A DNA stretch of 64,000 nt from Vicia villosa. Taxonomy: Eukaryota; Streptophyta; Magnoliopsida; Fabales; Fabaceae. Made by a program: the position numbers and the translations under genes. The stretch lies in contig NW_026705156.1 in NCBI RefSeq assembly GCF_029867415.1, forward strand, positions 310,001 to 374,000, read 5' to 3'. The notes beneath the pieces were generated by a model that ran no database searches, was not told the DNA's origin, and saw nothing but the letters and a program-made list of their open reading frames with translations. Shown here in pieces: positions 1-9,501 of the stretch (its first letter is position 1; every line of letters starts with the position of its first letter).

Positions 1-2
1 CT

Positions 3-917
3 CTATTCTCTTTTACCACCTCTGCTTTGTTCTCTAGAGAACCTGAACCCTATTTTGTTCTTAACCCAGACTCCCCTATCACCCATTTTAGAAGCAACCC
101 TCCTAAACCCTCTGTTGATATGTGTTTTGAATTACTAAAGTATAAGGTACGGACAGGGTTAGATGCTCTGAAGGTTGCTCATGACTCCAAGATGGATCAT
201 GTAGCTGCTGGGAAGCTCTGGAGAGCTTTTGGAAGAGAAGTTCAAGCTGACTTTCTGGATCCTTAGAAAGAGTGCTTAGCTGCTGCTCCTGGTCCTTCTG
301 GATTCCTTCTGCAGTATGATGATGGCAAGTACTATCACCCCATCACCAACTGGAAGCCTCTAGAAGAGAAGCAGTTTGTGGATGAACTTGAAGAAGAAAA
401 TCCTCTGGCAATTGCTGTATGGAAGCCACATCCATACAAAGTTCTGACTGGAGATTTTCAGGCTTTGTTCAACTGGTTCAGGGAGAACCCTTCTAAAAAA
501 TCTCCTGAAATGGTTTACCTAGAAGTGGAGTATCCTCCAGAGCCTAAGACTCCTACTGCTCCAGAGAATCTGGCTGCCATTCTTCAAGGCCTAGAACATC
601 TTGCTGAAAATATTCCTGTTGACGAAAATCATGAAGATGTTCTCATGGTTGAAGCTGATGCAAATCATCCTGTTCTGGACAACAACTTTGATGCTGCTTC
701 TGCTGGTTCTTCTATTTCTGTTCTGGTGAACACTATGAAGGCGCTCCAAAAGAATCAAGCAACCCTGGCTAGTCGTCTGGATAAGCAAGATGACACAAAT
801 GCTGAGTTCAGATCATTTATGAATACTCAAGAAGAAGCTACTAAGAAGCAAGTTGTGGACACTTCTGAGATTAAGAACCTTCTGACCGTCTTAGCTTCTA
901 AGTTTAGCCAGTCATAG
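3..917 (+). pseudogene. env-like (third ORF) of the SIRE-type element, 3' part, one internal stop
   Basis: One reading frame stays open from the window edge to a TAG at 915-917, broken only by a TAG at 264-266 where the flanking codons remain in register. Roughly 300 codons are visible and the start lies upstream. The product is hydrophilic. The N-terminal half contains a run of aromatic and charged residues (for example LWRAFGREVQADFL), and the last 70 or so residues have heptad-like spacing consistent with a coiled coil. No transmembrane segment or fusion peptide is visible in this part, so 'envelope' is a family label, not a shown function. ORFs after pol are typical of SIRE/Maximus elements. 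The single nonsense change suggests a fairly recent element, either inactive or dependent on other copies. Confidence 0.7.
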
Positions 918-1732
918 TCTGTCTTGTGTCTTAGATTGTTTTCTTTGTTTTTTGCATCAGCTTGAATTGCATTTGTTTCTGTATTGTTTTCTTCTGATGA
1001 TTAATCAATGAAATATTATCTTTTTCTTTCTTCACTCTGTATGTCTTTTTCATCTGAATCTTTTATGCTTTTTGATGTTATGACAAAAAGGGGGAGAAAT
1101 GTGATAATTGAATTGATTTATAATATCAGTTGCTGGGCTTAAGTCTCAACATTCCTAAAAAATATATTACAAGTTTTTTGTCTTTGATAGTTTTTGCAGG
1201 AATGTGACATTCTGGACAAAGCTAAAAATGAGAAGCAAATACATAGGGAAAAACAATTCTAAAGCTCCTAAAGATTTGAAGCAAGCTGAGTGCTCTGAAG
1301 CTTCAAGTCCAGAAGCAAGAAATGCTTTGATCAAACCAAGAAGCTCTAATGCTGAAGTCTCAAAGTTCTGATGGATCAGAAACATAGAAGACTGAAGTCA
1401 TAAAGTGCTCTTATACAAGTGATCACATAGAGAAATTCAAAGCTCTGCAACTGTCCAATGGAAGCTCTAAAGAGAAGCTCTGAATGTTCTGAAGTTCTAT
1501 TCAAAGTAAAAGTCTCAACTGAAATGGAAAAATACTCAGGGAAGTCTTTTATTTATAAATTCTTCTAGTATTAAATTCAGGGGGAGATTGTTAATCTTAG
1601 GGGGAGACATATTCACACACTCTGATTATATGCTTATGCTATATCTGTGTAATTGTCTTTGTTCATCTGATATTATGGATACAAATTCATATCAATTATA
1701 TATGTTTTTGTCATCATCAAAAAGGGGGAGAT
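918..1732 (+). other. Non-coding spacer with repeated purine tracts, retroelement 3' region
   Basis: No coding frame. Contains three GGGGGAGA-type purine tracts before the functional-looking polypurine tract at 1719-1731 that abuts the LTR. Between 1240 and 1520 many short AGCTCTGAAG/GAAGCTCTAA-like words recur, a simple irregular repeat, and similar words reappear in the LTR. Extra purine tracts are a known habit of SIRE-type elements. Confidence 0.7.
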
Positions 1733-2830
1733 TGTTAGAACAAGAAATGTTCTGATCAATATTCTGTGTTTTGATGATAACATTATGTATGAATTTTGTA
1801 TAAGATAATGTGGTACTCTAATCCTTTGCATTTTCCATTTCAGGAAATATATATAGAGTATGCACAAATCAGCGCTCATAAGCAACTGACTCAGAAAGTT
1901 CTGGATGGCTTCATCAGAACATGCTCTGGCAAGACATCAGAAGATGGTCATGCAGAATCAGAACATGAACTGGAAAACATCAGAAGAATGGAAATCAGAA
2001 GAACAAGCTCTGAAGTTCGGATGGTATCACGCTCAAGCTCTTCAAAGTCAGAAGACAGAAGATGCTCTGCATCAAAGATGATGACACTGATATTCAAACG
2101 TTGTTATCTACAAAATCTGAGTCCAGAAGAAAGTACAAGATGAAAGGCTGTAACGTCTAATCTCTGACTGACAAAAGGAACGTTAGAAGCTACAAAAGGC
2201 AAAGTCAGTAAAGGCAGCAAAAGCAAGGCTCGAGGTAGTTGACAAAAGTGTGAAACATTAAATGCAACATTGTACTATTCATGCAAAGCATTAAATGCTC
2301 CCAACGGTCATTTCCTCTCAGCGCCTATAAATAGAAGTTCTCATCAGAAGCTGAATACAACACACTTGCACAAACATACTGAAACACTGTCAAATTCAAA
2401 AGCTTACGAACTTCATCTTCAACCTCACAAACTCTTGTAATATTTAGTGAGTGTTAAGTTTAGAACTTAAGAGAAATATCACAGTTGTGATTACAACTTT
2501 ATTAGAAGCATTTAAAATCTTGTAAACTTTATTTTACATTGATTGTAAAAGGATTCCTAGAGTGATCAAGTTGTGATCAGGATACTCTAGAAGACTTAGA
2601 GTGTTTCTAAGTGGATAACCATTGTAATCAGTTGAATTAGTGGATTAAATCCTCAGTTGAGGTAAATCACTCTAAGGGGGTGGACTGGAGTAGTTTGGTT
2701 AACAATGAACCAGGATAAAAATCATTGTGTTTATTGTTTTTATCTTCTAAGTTTTTGAGATACACTTATTCAATCCCCCCATTTCTAAGTGTTTTTCTAT
2801 CCTTCACCCTCGTTGTGCTATCTTCCGACA
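1733..2830 (+). repeat. 3' LTR of the SIRE-type element
   Basis: Starts TGTTAGAA directly after the purine tract and ends TTCCGACA, a near-inverted pair with the canonical TG...CA ends; length 1098. A TATA-like box (TATAAATA, 2326-2333) lies about 590 bases in, marking a likely U3/R boundary. The left LTR is outside the window, so age cannot be estimated here. Confidence 0.85.
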
Positions 2831-2961
2831 GTGAAAGGTAACTATTACATTGTTGCATGTGTTGGTAGTTATATTTGATATTGTTTATTACAGTCATTTG
2901 GTTTAGTGATATTTAAATCTCAGACGTGTTATATGATTGTGTTATAAAATCGTTTTTTCAG

Positions 2962-4050
2962 TTCTGATACAGAAGATGATGAAGAAGAAAAGATGGTCCA
3001 ATTTGATGATGAAGAAGTCAGAGAGGAAGATGATGGAATTTATGGAATTGTGTTTATCTGGAAAAGGAAGATGTCTGGGAGAGTTGTACAAAGAAATGTA
3101 TTTGTAAGTTATTTGGTTCAGGTGACCGTTTTTGCACAAAGTTGTTCACAGACAATATGTCATCTGTTTGAACCAAATATTAGCATTTGAAATCAGCATG
3201 TTTATCGTACCATTTTATTTTTCCCTAATGCTTTGAATACTCTGAAGTTTGTTTTGTGAACACAAAGTATGCACCACAAGATAATTCACTCCATTTTAGA
3301 TGTCTGCAACACATAAGCTCACACAATATATTTCAAACATGTTGAGTTGCTGATAGTTGATAAGACTGTGTTAATAGAGTTGGATCATGAGACCAATTTA
3401 GTGTTGTTTTTTTATTTTTATATTCTGAAAATTATTTACTATTGAGTTTGCCATTAAAATAAAGCACTATTTTGAAAATATATAAATTTAGATAACATGA
3501 TATATTCAAGAGACGGGTTAGAAATGATATTTTCAGTAAAGATTTAAGATGATTGAATTTGATAACCAGCTCCACATAAAACTGTTTTGATGTGGATATT
3601 TTGCACTTTGTTATTCACAGACAATTTGGATCACTTGTACTACACCTCACTGCCCTCAAAACATCCACAACATCTGATGTATACTAACTCCATAATTGTT
3701 AGCATGTTATTTGCAGCAACTTCCCCAGAAAGTCATTAAGAGAAAGTTAGGTTAACTATATAATATCAAATAAATGTACTCGTGCTGCCGCACTTTACTA
3801 GTTGTTTATATTCTTCAAAGTAAAACAACTTGTAAGAACAAATTTGTAATGTAACTATGTCTTCATGTTTTAAATTTTAACATGGGTGTCCTTGCTTTCA
3901 TGTCCCTTGCTTCCTATATTCCCATGTGTTCTCAATCATATGGTGAATATAATTATGAATTAATGGGTAAAATTCGTGCAGTTTGATAGAGAGGAAGCTG
4001 GAGCATGTGACTCGGGCTATAATGGTGGATATAAGGAATTTATTTTATAA
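2962..4050 (+). pseudogene. Possible last two exons of an unidentified gene, disrupted upstream by the copia insertion
   Basis: An acidic open segment at 2962-3103 is bounded by a good acceptor (TTTTTTCAG) and donor (GTAAGT). A second segment at 3982-4050 follows a CAG acceptor and ends in TAA. The first leaves in phase 0 and the second enters in phase 0, so they join cleanly. The predicted C-terminus is rich in Asp/Glu (SDTEDDEEEK), then basic (WKRKMSGR), then ends GGYKEFIL. I do not recognise the protein. The retroelement ends at 2830, and the host sequence resumes GTGAAAG followed by GTAACT, itself a plausible splice donor, so the insertion may lie in or beside an upstream exon. The exon calls rest on splice signals and phase only; chance is a real alternative. 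Confidence 0.35.
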
Positions 4051-4138
4051 TATATGTGAATCAATCGTAAAGCAAATAAGTGAACGTGTTGTAGCCAAGT
4101 GGTATTAACATATTCCACGTCAGCAGCCACACGTTTAT

Positions 4139-4382
4139 AGATAAACGCCGTTTGCGAGAATTGGATAGAAATTATCTAAATGACATCATTTGAAGACATA
4201 AGAGACTACATTGATCTTTTTAAAAGTTAAAGGACTAAAATGAACCCCAAGATAAACTTTAGATAAACGCCGTTTGCGAGAATTGGATAGAAATTATCTA
4301 AATGACATCATTTGAAGACATAAGAGACTACATTGATCTTTTTAAAAGTTAAAGGACTAAAATGAACCCCAAGATAAACTTC
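4139..4382. repeat. 122-bp perfect or near-perfect tandem duplication
   Basis: The stretch beginning AGATAAACGCCGTTTGCGAG at 4139 is repeated from 4261 with almost no change and ends just before CAGATACTAAATAAG. No ORF. The near identity indicates a recent slip or unequal-exchange event in otherwise old AT-rich DNA. Confidence 0.9.
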
Positions 4383-5604
4383 AGATACTAAATAAGTATT
4401 TTGACTTAAAAAAATCTAGAAGAAACATTTCTTTTAAAAATAAGATTTAGGTACCATATGACCTGACTTCTATTTTAAAGGAGAAATAAAACCAAACGAT
4501 ATATTTAGAAAAAATTATTATAAAAAAAAATAATTTTTATTTTATAAATAAAAATATAATTTAAAGAGTTTCTATTAAAGTAGTTGAAATTAACTTTATA
4601 ATAATTTTTCAAACTTGTACATAATTATGTTTTTTCGAATCTCACGGAACACAATTTATAGTATCACATTATTATAAATTATTTTTTAATTCTTCATTCC
4701 AACATACATTTTCATAATTTTTACCATCTTATTTTATTTTATCAAAAAAATACTATTCATTCACATGCCAATCTTATCTTCAGATATTTTCAAATATTTA
4801 CAAAAACATATGTATTTAATTTTTTTAACATATTTCATATCTTTTAGTATTATAGTAGTATTTTATTTTAATTTGTATTCATTTTCTAGTAAAACATTTT
4901 TACATATATTTAACATTTTATTATTTTTAAAAGTACGAACAAAAATCAGTACTTTCACTCGCAAATATTATACATCAAATACTATATTAAATTTAGACAA
5001 AAATTATATTTTATTATTTTCTCACTTTTTTAGATTATTTCATCTATGTATATTAAATAAAATATTTTCATAAATATATATCAAACAATTTAGTTTAATT
5101 TTTTTTAAATTTGAAAAATTAATCACCAAACAACCTTAACTTTATTTATAAAACTCTTATTTTCAACTTCAATTTAAAAGTAACTTTTACAATTAAAAAA
5201 AACTCGGTCAAACGATACCTTAATAAAGATTCACAGACAATCTAAAATAAGTTTTACATTGTCGTTTGTCGTTTAATGTAAAAATTACATTATGTCATAT
5301 ACAAGTAATTCAAAATTTTCATTCTATTAGTTGAAACTTTGAAATTATCATTTATTTTCCCTTAAAATCAAATTGAATAAATAAGTATTAATAGTATTTT
5401 AATAGGTTGTTACATTTTTCATGCCATGGACAAGCTTAAAGAATAATGAAATAGTATTTATGTAATTAGTTCCTCCTTACACTATTTTTTTCCATAATAA
5501 ATTACTTAAAATTAATGTTTTTTAGATTTTTTTTCTTCAAAAATAGGACCGGAGCCCAAAACAACAAATACTACGCTATGACGTCTTCTCTTAGTTGTTT
5601 CTTA
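4383..5604. other. AT-rich intergenic DNA, no supported gene
   Basis: Long runs of A and T with only low-complexity frames. A 102-codon frame at 4765-5073 encodes mainly Phe, Ile, Leu and Ser, as expected from TTT/ATT-rich DNA, and I do not consider it a gene. Confidence 0.7.
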
Positions 5605-5933
5605 GACCACCTCCAACGGGAGGTTCTTCACCTTGGTTTTTTGGGTGGCAACATATTTTCTCTTTCCAAAGGTACTCCAGTTGGCAAACGGTGTAAACAT
5701 TGCAACGGTTTTTTCTATTTTTTTTATATTAAAAAATTCAAACTAGCCATCGAACAACTAGTTTCTTTTCTTTTTTTCAACTTACTTTTTCAATTATAAA
5801 TATAGTTTTTTAGGAAAAAATTTACTGGTGCCAATTTTCTTTCACTTTCTTTTTTCTTAAAATTCAAGTTTCCCTTTCAAAATTTCATCCAAATTTTTAT
5901 CTTTTTACTTCAACTTAAAATTGTTTAGGTCAA

Positions 5934-6936
5934 ATGGATCCTAATCATTTTCATTATCAACAAGCTATGTTCAATTACATTCAAAATTATCAAAATCCTA
6001 ATTCCCAAAATTCTCAAATTCCATCGGTGTCAACAAACCCCGCCATATTTTTCCCATCACCAAACAATCCAAATATGTTTCCTAGCCCTCAAATGAATTC
6101 TAATAGTATGGAATTTTTTCTTCATGAACCGATGTCCGGTTGTCAACTTCCACCGTTTTCTACTCAAGTTGGTGTTGAAAAAGAAAAAAGTGTTGTCGTT
6201 AAAAAAAATCTCGAGAGCAATTTACAAGGGATGGGGATATACTTCTTATCCAATCATGGCTCAATGTTTCAAAGGATCCAATTGTGGGAGTTTATCAAAA
6301 GGCTGAGAGTTTTAGGGTAAGAGTCGCTGCCAATTATAACCAGTATCATGGACAATCGCGGGAAAAGTTAGGGGGACAATTAAAATGTCGATGGCATCGA
6401 ATAAATGGCTTTGTTCAAAAATTTGTTGGGTGTTACAAACAAGCTGTTAATGAAAAGAAAAGTGGGACATCGGAGAACGATATCATGGCCGCTGCACATG
6501 CTTTTTTTCTCAGGATCAAGGTACACCATTCAATCTTGAGTACGCATGGCGACTGTTAAAAAATGAACCTAAATGGATGGGAGAATCGATTGGATGTTCT
6601 TCAAAAATAACAAAGACTTCTGCTAGTGGGGCCTCATCGGAGAACCCAGATACACCTTCAAGTTATGAGTTTAACTCTTCATCACCAATGGAGCGTCCAA
6701 TGGGACAAAAAGCAGCAAAAAGGAAGGGTAAGGCAAATGAAATTCCAACTGCCAAGCAAGATGCAAGGAATAAAAGAACAACGGCAATGGAAAGACTAGC
6801 GCAATGTAAGGAGAACGAGATAGAAGTAAAGGTAATTCAAATCATGATGAAAGACACTTCTACTATGAGCGATATTCAACGAGATATTCATAAAAAATAT
6901 TGTAATAAGATGAAAAAAAATATTGAATGTAGTTAG
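5934..6936 (+). pseudogene. PIF/Harbinger ORF1, Myb/SANT-like DNA-binding accessory protein, two frameshifts
   Basis: Reads in three frames. The first starts at the ATG at 5934 with an Asn/Pro/Gln-rich N-terminus (MDPNHFHYQQAMFNYIQNYQ). It shifts at the poly-A run near 6200-6207 into a trihelix-like region with QSWLNVSKDP and QLKCRWHRIN, where the Trp residues are the expected SANT/trihelix core. It shifts again at the T-run near 6500-6510 into a basic C-terminal part (ERPMGQKAAKRKGKANE) that ends at 6936 with a helical charged tail. Both shifts are consistent with single-base slips in homopolymers. In this superfamily the ORF1 product binds the transposon ends and recruits the transposase to the nucleus; that role is family knowledge. 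The NAM-associated domain label is often attached to the same protein. Confidence 0.8.
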
Positions 6937-6943
6937 TATCACT

Positions 6944-7100
6944 TATGTAAATGGTCATTAGTACCACTTTAATTTATCAACACCTATGTAAAATGGTCAT
7001 TAGTACCACTTTAATTTATCAACACCTATGTAAAATGGTCATTAGTACCACTTTAATTTATCAACACCTATGTAAAATGGTCATTAGTACCACTTTAAAT
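6944..7100. repeat. Minisatellite, four copies of a 42-bp unit
   Basis: Units begin TATGTAAAATGGTCATTAG at about 6944 (one A shorter), 6985, 7027 and 7069; the last unit fades at about 7100. The period is divisible by three, so one frame runs through the array, but it has no other sign of coding. It lies just after ORF1 of the Harbinger element and probably arose inside it. Confidence 0.93.
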
Positions 7101-7161
7101 TATAATAAATATTATGTTATTCAAACTAGCTGTTAATCAAACCATTATATATACTACCACT

Positions 7162-7379
7162 CAGGGGCGGAGCCAAGGCCCAGCTAGCCCGGGCAGGCGC
7201 CTGGGCTCAACCCCTATTTTCTTTGTACTCTCCCAATTTATTAGTCGATTTTAAGATAGAATTAGGGGGAAAATTAGGGGCAAAATTAGTAAAAATAGGG
7301 TGTGAAAATTAAAACAGATGAATAATCAATGGTGTAAAGTTTTTGCCCAGGCTGCATAATATTTCTGACTCCGCCACTG
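7162..7379. mobile_element. hAT-type MITE, 218 bp, with 8-bp target duplication
   Basis: Left end CAGGGGCGGAGCCA and right end TGACTCCGCCACTG form a 14-bp inverted pair with two mismatches. The flanks at 7154-7161 and 7380-7387 are both CTACCACT, an exact 8-bp duplication diagnostic of hAT insertions. No coding frame. It sits within the Harbinger element, upstream of the transposase start, so it is the younger of the two. Confidence 0.95.
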
Positions 7380-7454
7380 CTACCACTTATGTCATTGTTT
7401 TCTCATTCTCATCTTATTCTTCTCTCATTTTTCTCTCATTTTTTACTCACTAAA

Positions 7455-8755
7455 ATGGATCCAGACAATTCAGATAATTACGATCAAGAATTTTGGGAGT
7501 TGATTGAAGAAGAATTTATGGACGATAGTGATGAAGAACAACAGCTTCAGAATGAACGTCAATCTGGAAGTTCCTCTCGGCCAAAGAGAAGGACAACGGT
7601 AGATCGAGATCGTGAAGAAGGGCACAATCGATTATTCAATGACTACTTCTCAGAAAATCCAGTATACACATATGTTCAATTCCAAAGAAGGTTCATAATG
7701 CATAGTCATGTATTTCTTCGAATTGTAGATGCACTTGGAAATCATGATGAATATTTCCATATGAGGTTCGATGTAATTGGTAAAATAGGTCTTTCACCAT
7801 TGCAGAAATGTACATCTTCTATTTGTACATTGGCGTATGGGTCTCCTGCTGACTCTGTAGACGATTATGTTCGAATCGGTGAAAGCACTTCAATTGAGTG
7901 CTTACAAAGATTCGTTCAGGGCGTGAATGCCGTATTTGGGGCTGAGTATTTGAGAAAGCCTAACAACACTGATGTTGAATATCTTTTACAAATGGGAGAG
8001 TCACGTGGCTTTCCAAGTATGTTGGGTTCCATTGATTGTATGCATTGGGAATGGAAAAATTATCCGGTTGCATGGAAAGGACAATATTGTTGAGTTGATC
8101 ATGGTAAGCCCACAATCATGCTTGAAGCAGTGGCATCACAAGACTTATGGATTTGGCATACTTTTTTTGGTATTGCAGGTTCAAACAATGACATTAATGT
8201 GTTAAAGCAATCCAACGTGTTTAACGATATTTTGGAAGGACATGCTCCCAATGTGCAATATACAATCAATGGGACACCATATAATATGGGGTATTATTTA
8301 GGAGATGGTATATATCCTGAGTGGGCTACATTTGTCACAACCATTTCAATGCCACAGGGAGAAAAGAAAAAATTATTTGCTCAACATCAAGAATCAGCTA
8401 GAAAAGATGTGGAGCGGGCATTTGGAGTGCTTCAATCTCGATTTGCAATTATACGTGACCCAACATGTACCTGGCATATGGAGACCCTCAAGCATACCAT
8501 ATATGCCTGCATCATATTGCACAACATGATTGTGGAAGACGAACGACATACATATGGAGGTAATTTGATTACTCTTATGATAATGTGAATAACAACAACT
8601 CAACAACTGAAACATTTAGCGGTCCTCATCTGAATCTTGCAACAAGACTACAAAGAAGAGCAAGTATTCGTGAAAAACAAGTTCATCGTCAACTTCAAGG
8701 AGATCTAGTCGAGTATGTTTGGGAACGTTTTGGACATGAATATGACGAAATTTAA
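7455..8755 (+). pseudogene. PIF/Harbinger DDE transposase, one stop and one frameshift
   Basis: I chose the ATG at 7455 (MDPDNSDNYDQEFW) because the codons from an upstream ATG at 7389 look like 5' UTR. An acidic N-terminus is followed by the conserved block LFNDYFSENPVY, the helical core, and the nuclease domain: first catalytic Asp in GSIDCMHWEW, second in FGIAGSNNDINVL, and the Glu in VERAFGVLQSRF. A TGA at 8091-8093 interrupts the frame just after WKGQY, with family-like sequence continuing in register; a CGA to TGA change, as from methylated-C deamination, would explain it. A one-base slip near 8560 moves the last 60 codons into another frame ending at TAA 8753-8755. About 430 codons, normal for the family. 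All three catalytic residues survive, but the gene cannot be read through. Confidence 0.9.
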
Positions 8756-9090
8756 GTTTAATTAATTATGTGATGTTATTTATTTTTATTGTTTTTAATT
8801 ATATGTCATGTATTTGAGATTAATTTTAATTATCATTTTAAATTATAAGTTAAATTTGAATTTTATTTATTTTAGATCAATTTTAATTTAAATAATTAAA
8901 ATTATTATTTTAAATAATATAAAATTTAATATGAATTAAATATTAATTTATAAAGTAAAGTTGTGTGACCCAGTATGAGTTCTTCAGAGTTGCACCATTG
9001 AAGTGAAAAATTAATTGAGTTGCTTTAAGCTGACGTGACTTAATAGGTCTCATAAAGAACCCAAAAATAGATTCATGGTTGAAGATGCTC

Positions 9091-9500
9091 TTAGTTGTTG
9101 TACCTATAAGATTTGTTAAATACAAGTATTAAACCGCTTCACCTCTTAATTTTCCTATTAAAACTAATTCTTATATGATCGAGAAATATATGAAAAAGGA
9201 AAAGAAAACTTTTGTTTTCTTGCGGTCCATTCTGATGAAAGAATTCATTCTCCTTTCTTCTTCAATTTTCAATCAAAATAGTGTCCAAATTATTCACCTT
9301 TCCTCAATTTCTATATTCAATTTGTATTCAATTTTATTATTTTTATTTCTTTGTTTTATACTAACTATTTTTTTCATCTTTAATCAAAGAGAGAAAATTT
9401 GTAAATTTTATCATGTATTAAATTATATTGTGTGGTCAATTCATTTTACAATTTTTACAATAACGAAGGTAGGCATTAAACATTCAATTTTTATTATATT
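9091..9500. other. AT-rich DNA between transposons, nothing recognised
   Basis: No supported gene. A 114-codon frame at 9175-9519 is dominated by Phe, Ile and Leu from AT-rich codons and is rejected. The sequence ends in a T-run (about 9501-9509) that marks the poly(A) side of the LINE in minus orientation. Confidence 0.6.
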
Positions 9501-9501
9501 T

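Larger units (their letters stand above)
1..2830 (+). mobile_element. 3' part of a SIRE/Maximus-type Ty1-copia retrotransposon
   Basis: The left edge of the window falls inside an element whose 3' end is complete. In order it shows an env-like reading frame, about 800 bases of non-coding DNA with several G-rich tracts (AAAAAGGGGGAGA near 1085, GGGGGAGA near 1580 and 1600), a final polypurine tract at 1719-1731, and an LTR from 1733 to 2830. The long spacer, repeated GGGGGAGAT tracts and an extra ORF after pol are the known layout of the SIRE1/Maximus lineage. gag, pol and the 5' LTR lie outside the window. The 5 bases after the LTR are GTGAA, the likely target duplication, but its partner cannot be seen. 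Lineage is inferred from layout and LTR start, not from pol. Confidence 0.85.
5605..9090 (+). mobile_element. PIF/Harbinger DNA transposon with both genes decayed
   Basis: The 3486-bp element is framed by TTA at 5602-5604 and 9091-9093, the 3-bp target duplication typical of the superfamily. The left end reads GACCACCTCCAAC and the reverse complement of the right end GAGCATCTTCAAC, resembling the common plant PIF terminus GAGCATCTCCAA. Inside are the two expected genes in the same direction: a Myb/SANT-like accessory protein (5934-6936) and a DDE transposase (7455-8755). Both carry frameshifts or stops, so the copy is inactive. A hAT MITE (7162-7379) and a 42-bp minisatellite (6944-7100) lie between the genes. 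Confidence 0.88.

Noticed and set aside
4765..5073. 102-codon hydrophobic frame suggesting a membrane protein
   Set aside because: Composition follows AT-rich codons (Phe, Ile, Leu, Ser, Tyr); no family or start context.
6944..7100. CRISPR-like array
   Set aside because: Units are contiguous without unique spacers and the DNA is a plant nuclear transposon; it is a minisatellite.
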